Assembly (NCBI RefSeq): GCF_001187555.1 | Contig: NZ_LFIJ01000002.1 | Span: 98,716-162,715, forward strand | Source: Gilvimarinus polysaccharolyticus | GTDB lineage: Bacteria > Pseudomonadota > Gammaproteobacteria > Pseudomonadales > Cellvibrionaceae | DNA length: 64,000 nt | Direction of reading: 5' to 3' | Shown here: one piece after another, positions 48,552-58,132 of the stretch | Numbering within the stretch: position 1 is the stretch's first letter | Layout: each line of letters starts with the position of its first letter | The notes under the pieces: generated by a model | Seen by the model: only the letters and a program-made list of their open reading frames with translations | Databases searched by the model: none | Told to the model about the DNA's origin: nothing | Translations under genes and position numbers: made by a program

Positions 48552-49459
48552 TGCCGTTAACTCAACGGGTCAGTATCGTAGAGGTGGGGCCCCGCGACGG
48601 CCTGCAAAATGAACCCGCAACCATCGCCCTAGAAGACAAAATTGCCTTAATTAACGCTTTGGCCACCGCTGGCGTACAGCGCATCGAGGCCGGCGCATTT
48701 GTCAATCCCAACTGGGTGCCGCAAATGGCCGACAGTGCCGAGGTGTTTGCTGGCATCAGCCGCCTGCCAGGGGTTACCTACAGCGCTCTTACGCCAAACA
48801 TTAAAGGCTTTGATCGGGCACTTGCCGCTGGGGCCGATGAAGTCGCGATTTTTGCCGCCGCCTCAGAAGCGTTTAGCCAAAAAAATCTCAACTGCGACAT
48901 TAACACCAGCTTAGAGCGCTTTGCCGAAGTGGCCGCCGCCGCACACGCGCAAAATATACCCGTGCGCGGCTATATTTCTTGCGTCTTAGGCTGCCCCTAT
49001 TCGGGTAAAGTTGCGCCGCAAACTTGTCTAGCCATTGCCCACGAGCTACTTGCCATGGGCTGCTATGAGATTTCGTTAGGCGACACGATTGGCGCAGGCA
49101 CGGCCGCCGATACTCAGCACCTGTTAAATTGTTTGCTCACCGAAATTCCCGCCGACAAACTCGCCGTGCATATGCATGACACTTACGGTCAGGCACTCAG
49201 CAATATTTTTGCCGCACTGCAAATGGGCATTACTGTTATCGACAGCTCAGTGGCCGGCTTAGGCGGCTGCCCTTACGCACAAGGCGCTACCGGCAACGTT
49301 GCCACCGAAGACGTCATTTATTTACTCGATGGCCTAGGCATCAGCCACGGTATTAACCTGCATCAGCTGATGGCCGCAGGCCAGCGCATTTGCGATAAAC
49401 TAGGCAAACGCAACAACAGCAAAGTGACGTTAGCTCACAACGCTCGTACCTCAACCTAA
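48551..49459 (+). CDS. mvaB: Hydroxymethylglutaryl-CoA lyase
   Basis: This enzyme splits HMG-CoA into acetoacetate and acetyl-CoA, the last step of leucine breakdown. The 302-residue barrel has the start VSIVEVGPRDGLQNE, the EAGAFVNPNWVPQMAD signature, the metal-binding VHMHDTYGQAL histidines, and GLGGCPYAQGATGNVATED with the catalytic Cys. No other leucine or liu genes lie nearby. It overlaps ubiX by one base, so it is translated from the mpl-ubiX transcript. Confidence 0.95.
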   Translation: MPLTQRVSIVEVGPRDGLQNEPATIALEDKIALINALATAGVQRIEAGAFVNPNWVPQMADSAEVFAGISRLPGVTYSALTPNIKGFDRALAAGADEVAIFAAASEAFSQKNLNCDINTSLERFAEVAAAAHAQNIPVRGYISCVLGCPYSGKVAPQTCLAIAHELLAMGCYEISLGDTIGAGTAADTQHLLNCLLTEIPADKLAVHMHDTYGQALSNIFAALQMGITVIDSSVAGLGGCPYAQGATGNVATEDVIYLLDGLGISHGINLHQLMAAGQRICDKLGKRNNSKVTLAHNARTST

Positions 49460-49475
49460 AAAACGTTAACCGCCT

Positions 49476-49784
49476 ATGACCGACGACAACCTACTCAAAG
49501 CCAAAGTAAACCTAGAAACCGCCCAAATCCCCTGGCACGAACTACAGCGTTTTTTTGCCAGCGGCGCAGCCATTTACGTTGCCCCAGGGCTAGATCTAAC
49601 CGCCGTTGCCACCGCCATGGCCGACGATAATGCAGCACAAATAGAACAGTGGATGCGAGCTGATCAGGTTCAACCCGTAACAGACGCGCAAGCCAAACAG
49701 TGGTTTGACACTAACACCACCGTTTGGGCCGTAGTCATAAAACCCTGGGTGGTGGTGCAAGAAAAATCGCCCACTAACGTCTAA
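49476..49784 (+). CDS. DUF2288 protein
   Basis: The 102-residue protein matches the DUF2288 family: KVNLETAQIPWHELQRFFA at the start, a central VATAMADDNAAQIEQWM and the terminal TTVWAVVIKPWVVVQEK. No membrane segment or signal is present. The function is unknown. It lies 16 bases past mvaB and is likely the last gene of that transcript. Confidence 0.88.
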   Translation: MTDDNLLKAKVNLETAQIPWHELQRFFASGAAIYVAPGLDLTAVATAMADDNAAQIEQWMRADQVQPVTDAQAKQWFDTNTTVWAVVIKPWVVVQEKSPTNV

Positions 49785-49839
49785 TTACGCCAGCCTTGGA
49801 TTGCGACAACGGGCACCAACGACTAACCGGAGTTTTAAC

Positions 49840-50892
49840 ATGCACTACAGCACACTCGGCCACAGCGGCATTAACGTTTCTCGGGTTTGCCTGGGCACCA
49901 TGACCTGGGGCAAACAAAACAGCCAGAGCGACGCCAATGCACAAATAGAGTACGCACTAGCGCAAGGCGTTAATTTTATCGACACCGCCGAAATGTACGC
50001 CGTGCCTCCCACGGCCGAAACCTATGGCACCACCGAAACTATTATTGGCAACTGGCTAGCGGCCAACCCTACGCGGCGCAGTGAATTTATTCTGGCCAGT
50101 AAAATTGCCGGAAACGGCTTGCCCTATATTCGTGGCGGTAGCGACATAACAGGTGAGAGCATTTTACAAGCCGTGGACGATTCTCTGGCCCGATTACAAA
50201 CCAATTACATCGATCTTTACCAACTGCATTGGCCCAACCGCACCTCGCCACATTTTGGCAAACACGCTCCGGGGCGCGTCAACTTTAGTCAGGTCAACAG
50301 CGCCGAACAGTCCGCCCAAATGTTAGATATTTTGCAAGCGTTAGATGCCTGCGTAAAAGCCGGCAAGATTCGTCACTTTGGTTTATCAGACGATACCCCT
50401 TGGGGCATTAACGAATACATACGCTTAAGCGAGCAACACAACCTCACGCGCGTAACCGCCATTCAAAATGAATTTAACTTACTGCACAGCAAAGACTGGC
50501 CATACCTAATCGAAAACTGCGTACACCAACAAGTGGCGTATCTACCTTGGTCACCCCTTGCTACCGGCGCACTAACCGGCAAATACTTAAACGGTGCACG
50601 CCCTAGCGACAGCCGCTGGAACTTTATCCAACGCAACGGCTTATTTCGCGATACCGAACAAAGCAACGCCGCCGTCGCCGCTTACTGTGAGGTTGCCCAA
50701 AAGCACGGCCTAACCCCCGCGCAACTCGCGCTGGCTTGGTGCAACCAAGTAGACGGCGTTACCTCTACTATTATTGGTGCCACTAACCTTGCCCAGCTTA
50801 AAGAAAATATTAACGCGTTTGAGCTAACCCTAAGCGACAATGTCCTGCAGGATATTGCCGAGGTGCACAAACAATATCCATCGCCGTTTTAA
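49840..50892 (+). CDS. tas: NADP(H)-dependent aldo-keto reductase, Tas-like
   Basis: From ATG 49840, with CCGGAG nine bases upstream, the product has 350 residues, close to Tas of Escherichia coli. The barrel motifs are LGTMTWGKQNSQSDANAQIE, VNFIDTAEMYAVPP (catalytic Asp and Tyr), EFILASKIAG (Lys) and IDLYQLHWPNRT (His). The end, IIGATNLAQLKENI, binds the cofactor. Tas is linked in Escherichia coli to suppression of tyrosine auxotrophy, but the natural substrate is unclear. Confidence 0.92.
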   Translation: MHYSTLGHSGINVSRVCLGTMTWGKQNSQSDANAQIEYALAQGVNFIDTAEMYAVPPTAETYGTTETIIGNWLAANPTRRSEFILASKIAGNGLPYIRGGSDITGESILQAVDDSLARLQTNYIDLYQLHWPNRTSPHFGKHAPGRVNFSQVNSAEQSAQMLDILQALDACVKAGKIRHFGLSDDTPWGINEYIRLSEQHNLTRVTAIQNEFNLLHSKDWPYLIENCVHQQVAYLPWSPLATGALTGKYLNGARPSDSRWNFIQRNGLFRDTEQSNAAVAAYCEVAQKHGLTPAQLALAWCNQVDGVTSTIIGATNLAQLKENINAFELTLSDNVLQDIAEVHKQYPSPF

Positions 50893-50963
50893 ACCGGCGG
50901 CTTTACGCTCACGCCCGGCGCTTATAAAAGCAAACCGGGCTGGGCAAAATTATTGTTATACCG

Positions 50964-51497
50964 CTAACGCGCTTGCATCGCACCCACATACTTTTTATGA
51001 AAACGCGGATGCCGACCATATTTTGTCACATAATCCGAATGGTCATTTGCAATCAACCGCTGGCCATACTCCCAGTCATGGGTCCAAAAAGAACAAATAG
51101 GCCGACCGTAATAACCTATATCCCAACAAAACAACGTACCACGAGTCCCCATCAACACCTGTTTAGCAAACGCCGTAGCCAGCTGCCCCGCAGCGGTACT
51201 ATTACCTTGCCCTAAAGGTGCAGACTCAGCCGTATTCACATTGCCAACGCGCACTAAAAACGATTTATCCTCGTACTTAAACCTATCCCCTACCCGCAGC
51301 CAACGCCCCGTCTCTACCTGTTTGTCACGCGCACGCCGCTTTAGCTTTTCCCACATCAAGGTGTCGTCGGGCTTAAAATAAAACGAATCACCATCGGCCA
51401 CCCACACCACCTCGCCTTCGCCCTGAACCTCAAAACCGTAAGCCGTTGGCAGCAACAACAACCCACCCAAGACAAACCACTTGCAGCACGCAATCAC
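50964..51497 (-). CDS. Exported staphylococcal-nuclease-like (SNase) protein
   Basis: The 177-residue protein has a signal peptide (about 1-22, ending AYG) and an SNase-like domain with VVWVADGDSFYF, FLVRVGNVNTAES (corresponding to the Arg and Glu region of thermonucleases), and RPICSFWTHDWEYGQRLIAN. The spacing between the first and second motifs is longer than usual because of a charged insert (about 48-75). The catalytic residues are partly altered, so activity is uncertain. It is convergent with the Tas-like gene. Confidence 0.78.
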   Translation of the reverse strand: MIACCKWFVLGGLLLLPTAYGFEVQGEGEVVWVADGDSFYFKPDDTLMWEKLKRRARDKQVETGRWLRVGDRFKYEDKSFLVRVGNVNTAESAPLGQGNSTAAGQLATAFAKQVLMGTRGTLFCWDIGYYGRPICSFWTHDWEYGQRLIANDHSDYVTKYGRHPRFHKKYVGAMQAR

Positions 51498-51719
51498 AGC
51501 ATCACCCTAATCAAACGTTTTGCCATAAGCCTAGCACATACAAAAATACGCCCGTAAGCTTAATGGCCCTCAATTACAGGCTCTAACACTTGTGCCTAAC
51601 CATCATCTTCGGCATGCTATTGCCGATAGCAGGTTAACGGCAATTTTGCTCTAGTGTTGCAACAACCTCGCATCAACATCACAAAACATTAACCCATATC
51701 GCACATTATGGAGGATAGA

Positions 51720-52271
51720 ATGAAACGTATTACGGCCCTTATTTTACTACTGGCAACCAGTCTCATCATTGGCTGTTCATCCACGCCACCCAAAGGTTTA
51801 GAGTCCAGTGTAGGGCAGCAACTTTACACCCAAGTGGGTTTTTGGACTTACAAAAATCAACACGAAACCGTCAACTATGGCGTAAACCGCTTTATTCCCG
51901 TCAACACCCAAGTAAACATTAACGACATTAACGCGAAGGTAGTAGAATTTACCTTAAGCGATAATGGCGCAGAGCGGGTATTAATTAACACCGAGAAATA
52001 CACCCATCAAGAAATGGGTGAAATATTCTTCCGCTACTTTGGTAAGAAAAAAGTTGACCTACAAGGTTTTAGCAGCGCAGAACGCAAAGCAATCGAGCGC
52101 GGCGAAGTTAAAAAAGGTATGAGTAAAAAAGCCGTATTATTAGCGCGTGGCTATCCGCCCGCCCACGAAACTCACTCAACCGATGATAATGAGTGGAAGT
52201 ACTGGAACAGTCGCTTTAACACCATGATCGTATACTTTAAAGACGACAAAGTTAGCCGCATTAGAAACTAA
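51720..52271 (+). CDS. BamE/SmpA-like lipoprotein
   Basis: From ATG 51720, with GGAGGAT just upstream, the 183-residue product has a lipobox IIGC (Cys19). Its C-terminal half, VKKGMSKKAVLLARGYPPAH to NTMIVYFKDDKVSRI, has the SmpA/BamE-like fold signature (GMSKKAV, then a conserved strand VYFKDDKVSRI). The N-terminal half with TQVGFWTYKNQHETVNYGVN is not recognised. It is too long and different to be BamE itself. It lies just outside the CRISPR array. Confidence 0.72.
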   Translation: MKRITALILLLATSLIIGCSSTPPKGLESSVGQQLYTQVGFWTYKNQHETVNYGVNRFIPVNTQVNINDINAKVVEFTLSDNGAERVLINTEKYTHQEMGEIFFRYFGKKKVDLQGFSSAERKAIERGEVKKGMSKKAVLLARGYPPAHETHSTDDNEWKYWNSRFNTMIVYFKDDKVSRIRN

Positions 52272-52599
52272 AACATGCGGAATGTGCGCCCTAAACATTG
52301 GGGCGCATGTTAAAAACATGCCTCGCTCTAGACAAACATCAATTAGGGTAAAATCTTGATTTTTGCTCTAACAAAAATCCGGCTTAGACAGGAATAATAC
52401 AGGCTAAAACAACCTCTTATTTTTATGTTAAAGGCGTGACTCTTTTGATTTTGATGACATTACACTAAGAAGAGGCAAGAAGAATTTTATTTTAATAAGA
52501 TTCAAATAAAAAACCCGCCGAAGCGGGTTTTTTATCAACGATATTTTATTTTTCCACTAACCGAATGTTGTCTATATAGTAAAGCCACTGCCTGAACGG
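52272..52599. other. Gap between lipoprotein gene and CRISPR array
   Basis: These 328 AT-rich bases hold no gene. A 7-bp GC stem with flanking wobble pairs (52281-52311) lies just past the lipoprotein stop but lacks a T-run; an AT stem is at 52358-52379; the strong terminator is at 52508-52533. The part next to the array is its trailer. Confidence 0.6.
52508..52533. terminator. Bidirectional terminator at the distal end of the CRISPR array
   Basis: A perfect stem, AAAAAACCCGC / GCGGGTTTTTT, with a CGAA loop has T-runs in both directions. It can end the precursor crRNA transcript on the minus strand, 66 bases past the last repeat, and the lipoprotein transcript on the plus strand. Confidence 0.93.
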
Positions 52600-54581
52600 C
52601 TAATAATCCCCGCACCTGCGGGGAACGGTTTTGCGTTACGTAACGCGAAAATGCTTGCATCGGTTAATCCCCGCGCCTGCGGGGAACGGCAGCTCTAGGT
52701 GTTCGACCCGTATTGATTCGGCGGTTAATCCCCGCGCCTGCGGGGAACGGACAAACATAAACAACAATTTCGGAGGCCTAAACGGTTAATCCCCGCGCCT
52801 GCGGGGAACGGTTTACTTCGGATCAATTGCAGAAAGTTAATCACGGTTAATCCCCGCGCCTGCGGGGAACGGTCAATATTCATGTGACTATAGATTGCCT
52901 GATGCGGTTAATCCCCGCGCCTGCGGGGAACGGCTAAACGCAATATCCGTTGTAGATGCGAACGACGGTTAATCCCCGCGCCTGCGGGGAACGGTTCACC
53001 AAATTTAATACGCGGCGTTCAGAAATCGGTTAATCCCCGCGCCTGCGGGGAACGGGCGTAAAATGCCCCTAGCTGCGTGGGAGCTGTACGGTTAATCCCC
53101 GCGCCTGCGGGGAACGGTGGCTAACATGTATCGTCTCTAGCAGCTCAACCGGTTAATCCCCGCGCCTGCGGGGAACGGCCGGCCAAAGGCGGTGTAGGGA
53201 TCGCCGCTACCGGTTAATCCCCGCGCCTGCGGGGAACGGTTTTTTGCCGTCTGCTGTGTCCATCTCCCAAACGGTTAATCCCCGCGCCTGCGGGGAACGG
53301 TCTTATTTTTGCTCCTATCGCTGTTTTTCTCGCGGTTAATCCCCGCGCCTGCGGGGAACGGTTAAAGTACAGGGTTTATTTTTAATCTTTACACGGTTAA
53401 TCCCCGCGCCTGCGGGGAACGGGTAATAGCCGATAAACGGAACTTCCGTCCAATCGGTTAATCCCCGCGCCTGCGGGGAACGGCGCATAGGTGGGTGGAA
53501 TGTCCACGTTGCACCCGGTTAATCCCCGCGCCTGCGGGGAACGGCGGGTACGCTAACCGCTCGTCGCAGTGTGTTGCGGTTAATCCCCGCGCCTGCGGGG
53601 AACGGCGCCTATCGCGCTGGCCAGAGCGCGCAATCAGCGGTTAATCCCCGCGCCTGCGGGGAACGGAATATCGACTGTATCGCCGATGTACATTAGCCCG
53701 GTTAATCCCCGCGCCTGCGGGGAACGGTTGCCCTGCCCTCTGTATTAAGATAAATCCGTCGGTTAATCCCCGCGCCTGCGGGGAACGGCGAATGGTTGCT
53801 CGTTATCGTCTCCGTGATTGCGGTTAATCCCCGCGCCTGCGGGGAACGGAAAACTGGTGGCGCGGGGCCGCACTCAACTGGCGGTTAATCCCCGCGCCTG
53901 CGGGGAACGGGGGCGAATCGTCGCCAGCTCCACAGCAGCCACAGGTTAATCCCCGCGCCTGCGGGGAACGGTCTGGGGCGCACATAGCGACCTCGTCCAT
54001 CGCCGGTTAATCCCCGCGCCTGCGGGGAACGGTGACACGTTAGTTATACAGGCTAGGTCTTCTTCGGTTAATCCCCGCGCCTGCGGGGAACGGTGCAGCA
54101 CAGGGGTATTACGGTGGGGCAGGTGCGGTTAATCCCCGCGCCTGCGGGGAACGGTAAGTTTTAACGGCGGTGACACGACGGTAACACGGTTAATCCCCGC
54201 GCCTGCGGGGAACGGGTCCTGCACGCGTAGCCAGTGTTTTTTTGCCGCGGTTAATCCCCGCGCCTGCGGGGAACGGCCACGCGGTAGGGATTAAATCGTC
54301 GGGAATTGCGGTTAATCCCCGCGCCTGCGGGGAACGGAATCGCAAGCGTTTGTAAATGTTGGGCTAAAACGGTTAATCCCCGCGCCTGCGGGGAACGGCA
54401 CGATCTCGGCAGTGTAGCCCATCGATATTTCGGTTAATCCCCGCGCCTGCGGGGAACGGATCGGTGGGGTCGATTGCATAGAGTTGCGTGCCGGTTAATC
54501 CCCGCGCCTGCGGGGAACGGTTGCTTTGCCGAATCGCGGATTAAGTTGGCCGCGGTTAATCCCCGCGCCTGCGGGGAACGG
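52600..54581 (-). CRISPR. Type I-E CRISPR array, 33 repeats and 32 spacers
   Basis: Thirty-three 29-bp repeats recur every 61 bp. Read on the minus strand they begin CCGTTCCCCGCAGGCGCGGG and end GATTAACCG, with the hairpin CCCCGC/GCGGGG. Spacers are 32 nt except one of 33 nt (53056-53088). The repeat at 52600-52628 has four changes (three near its plus-strand start and one A for G in the stem loop), marking it as the leader-distal end. The repeat at 53943 starts with A instead of C. The other repeats appear identical. The array lies directly beyond cas2, so the new-spacer end is at 54581. Cas6e would leave an ATTAACCG 5' handle. I saw no spacer matching the rest of the window by eye. Confidence 0.98.
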
Positions 54582-54638
54582 ACTAATTGTAACCACTTGT
54601 TTTTAAAGAGCAAATCACATAGTGAAAATTCTACGGAT
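54582..54638 (-). promoter_or_regulatory. CRISPR leader
   Basis: The 57 AT-rich bases between the cas2 stop and the first full repeat are the leader, and its promoter may extend into cas2. AATCACATAGTGA (54613-54625) matches the IHF consensus at all but two fixed positions, and on the opposite strand orientation; this is a weak candidate only. IHF bends the leader during spacer integration in type I-E systems. Confidence 0.7.
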
Positions 54639-55853
<1,215 letters not shown>

Positions 55854-55864
<11 letters not shown>

Positions 55865-56687
55865 TAGGTTTGTCGCCCTCCAACTGCCGCTGAGAATATG
55901 CTCTGGTCAAAACGCTCATCTGACTAATGGCCAGTGTGTTCAGCTTTTGCAGGCGCTTGTTCTGCAGCATACCCTCAGCAATATAGTGAGCATTCATGGA
56001 CTCAAGGTTGGCCAAACACACCAACTGATGAATGTTGGCGTGGTCGCGAATATTGCCTTTTACGTCTGGGTTTTGATCCCGCCATTGCTTTGCTGTCATG
56101 CCAAACAGCGCCATATTCAACAGGTCAGCCTCAGTCGCATAAACCAAACTAACCTGTTGCGCAGTCAGCGTATCTGGCACCAAATTTTCTTTGATGGCAT
56201 CGGTGTGGATGAGGTAATTAACTTTGGCAAGGTTGCGACGAATATCCCAGCCTAGCTGCGAGAACTCTTGCTCTTTAAGCCGCTGAAACTCCTTGATCAG
56301 GTACAGTTTAAACTCGACCGAGATCCAACTGGCAAACTCAAAGGCAATATCCTTTTGCGCATAGGTGCCGCCATAGCGCCCGGCCTTGGATATCAACCCA
56401 ACGGCACCCGTCGCCTCGATCCACTGCTTTGGGGTAAGGGTAAAGCTATTAAGCCCTGCCTGTTTTTTAAACCCGTCGAATTCGACGGGTTTAAAATTCG
56501 GGTTATTTAACTGCTCCCAAATACCCAAAAATTCAATAGTATTACGATTTCTGAGCCAATTACGGATTAAATCGTCTGTTCGTTCCGCATTTTTGTACCG
56601 AGCAATATCCGTAATACAGATATACTCCAGCCCATCTTTAACGCTGGTCGCGATATCTTGTTCGAGCACCTCAAGCTTTGCTTTCAT
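55854..56687 (-). CDS. KilA-N-domain protein embedded in the cas operon
   Basis: The 277-residue protein has an N-terminal KilA-N domain (about 20-135): EYICITDIARYKNAERTDDL, IEFLGIWEQLNNPNFKPVEF, GLNSFTLTPKQWIEATGAVG, GRYGGTYAQKDIAFEFASWI and EFKLYLIKEFQRLKEQE. KilA-N domains are DNA-binding modules first seen in phage and viral proteins. The C-terminal half is helical and holds ATEADLLNMALFGMTAKQWR and RDHANIHQLVCLANLESMNA, features of this bacterial family whose role is unknown. GGAGG lies five bases before the ATG. It lies between cas6e (25 bases upstream) and cas1 (11-base overlap), a place where type I-E operons normally have no gene. It may regulate the locus or act in defence; no catalytic motif is seen. 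Confidence 0.9.
56465..56496. repeat. Perfect 32-bp palindrome inside the KilA-N gene
   Basis: Sixteen bases on each side of the centre (between 56480 and 56481) are fully complementary; the middle reads CCCGTCGAATTCGACGGG flanked by TTTTAAA and its complement. It encodes FKPVEFDGFK (residues 65-74) on both strands. As RNA it could form a long hairpin; as DNA it could be a protein-binding site. Confidence 0.95.
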
Positions 56688-56712
56688 GGTACCTCCGTGT
56701 AATTGTTAACCT

Positions 56713-57396
56713 TTAAATCCTCCTAATCATCATCAGTCCGCAGCCAAAGGCTTTAGCGCGGCCAACGCCCTGCGTCAACTGCCGTAAAAAACACTCAGGG
56801 TCAGTCACGGTTAACGTTCCCTCGTAATTAACTGAGGCAAACTGAATGGGTTTTGCTCGGCCACTGTTACGAGCTGATTTATAAACTTGATGCTGCTGGT
56901 GTTCAGTCACCTCGGGAGCGGTGGCAAACGCCACCCCCATACGCGCTTGTCGCGCCGGCTCCATCAGCCAATCTTGAGCAGCCTGATACTGGACTTGTGC
57001 GACATCGACGTCGGGCATTCCCCGCGCTTGCATTTTAGCGTGCATCAATACATCGACTCGCCGCCCGCGCTGGCCAGGTTTGTCGTGTTTTAACATACGG
57101 GTTGGGTTGGCTCGCAGTGTATAGCCTAGTTGATCACCCGTTTTTAACTTGGGCTGAAAGGGCTTGGATAAAACTTGAACACCCTCAAACTCAGCGATTG
57201 GCTCAGACGCAGACAAAAGGTAGTAGCATGGGCCACTTTTTCCTTGCTCGTAACGGAAAAGAAAATTTCGGTTTAGCTGATCGGGGAATAATTGCCACAG
57301 GAGTTGATGTTGGGCATAAGCATCGCCTTTATTGGCTCTCTCGGTTAGATGAGCAATCAATAAGCCTTTAGTCGGCAGGACTCTCGTTAAAAACAT
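56713..57396 (-). CDS. cas6e: crRNA-processing endoribonuclease Cas6e
   Basis: Cas6e cuts the precursor at each repeat hairpin and stays bound to the crRNA in Cascade. The 227-residue protein has the family start MFLTRVLP, a His30 in AQHQLLWQLFP at the position of the catalytic His of the Escherichia coli protein, the internal YTLRANPTRMLKHDKPGQR, and the C-terminal Gly-rich loop GVGRAKAFGCGLMMIRR. Its ATG overlaps the cas5e TAA by one base, with AGGAG upstream. Confidence 0.97.
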   Translation of the reverse strand: MFLTRVLPTKGLLIAHLTERANKGDAYAQHQLLWQLFPDQLNRNFLFRYEQGKSGPCYYLLSASEPIAEFEGVQVLSKPFQPKLKTGDQLGYTLRANPTRMLKHDKPGQRGRRVDVLMHAKMQARGMPDVDVAQVQYQAAQDWLMEPARQARMGVAFATAPEVTEHQQHQVYKSARNSGRAKPIQFASVNYEGTLTVTDPECFLRQLTQGVGRAKAFGCGLMMIRRI

Positions 57397-58124
57397 TACT
57401 CACTCCTTTTCTGTCGGGCGCTGTGAACCAACCGCTTTTCAAATTGCCAGCGCAACCGGGACGCGGGGTTATCCCAGCGCTCGCTTGTTTCCGATGGCGG
57501 CAAGTCAGTTTCTAGCCCATCATCCCACTCATAGTGTATCGTCTGGCCATACAAAACTGATTCGGATCGAGCCACGGGGGAAATAGGAAACTGATAACTC
57601 TCAAGCGCTTGGTGGACATCGCCTGCATCTAGTAGTAACGGATAAATCGGCGTGGCCAGTGGGCAGGACTTTCGTCCTAAATAAAGTGGAAATACCGGCT
57701 CGCTCAAAGCATCCCGAATTGCCTCCAAAGTGTAATGCGAGTCGTCTCGAAGTGTCAGCGCCACAAGCCAATGCCCATCGACTCGATAATCCCGCGTGGA
57801 CAATATTGTATTAACATTGCGCGGGGTATTTTCCAACTCTGCTTTACGATGCGGCCAAATGGCTTTTTTGTCGGCGCTCGGCACTTGGGTTGTGTGATAG
57901 TCGCGAAGCAAGCGACCATCCGACTCGGATTTGATCATCATGCCGATGCTGCTATTCAACCGAGCAATTTCATCTTCCTGTTCACGACGCAAACCCAAGG
58001 CGGCACTCAAAAGCCCAATAACCGCCGAGCGTGAAGGTGCAGGCCTGGTAGATCGAACACCGCCCACGGCGGTACCTCCCCAGCTGGCCATGGCGCCATA
58101 AAGACGAAAAGTTAAGCACTGCAT
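57396..58124 (-). CDS. cas5e: Cascade subunit Cas5e
   Basis: Cas5e caps the 5' handle of the crRNA in Cascade. The 242 residues start with the RAMP-type strand LTFRLYGAMASWGG, followed by VGGVRSTRPAPSRSAVIGLL and the typical VLYGQTIHYEWDD near the end. It is followed directly by cas6e (one-base overlap) and preceded by cas7e (eight bases). Confidence 0.96.
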   Translation of the reverse strand: MQCLTFRLYGAMASWGGTAVGGVRSTRPAPSRSAVIGLLSAALGLRREQEDEIARLNSSIGMMIKSESDGRLLRDYHTTQVPSADKKAIWPHRKAELENTPRNVNTILSTRDYRVDGHWLVALTLRDDSHYTLEAIRDALSEPVFPLYLGRKSCPLATPIYPLLLDAGDVHQALESYQFPISPVARSESVLYGQTIHYEWDDGLETDLPPSETSERWDNPASRLRWQFEKRLVHSARQKRSE

Positions 58125-58132
58125 AGCGCCCC

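Noticed and set aside
52281-52311. Hairpin after the BamE-like lipoprotein as a terminator
   Set aside because: The 7-bp GC core lacks a following T-run, and a much better terminator lies at 52508-52533.
56268-56510. Plus-strand frame sharing FKPVEFDGFK with the KilA-N protein
   Set aside because: The shared peptide arises only because the DNA is a perfect palindrome; no other part of the frame looks like a protein.
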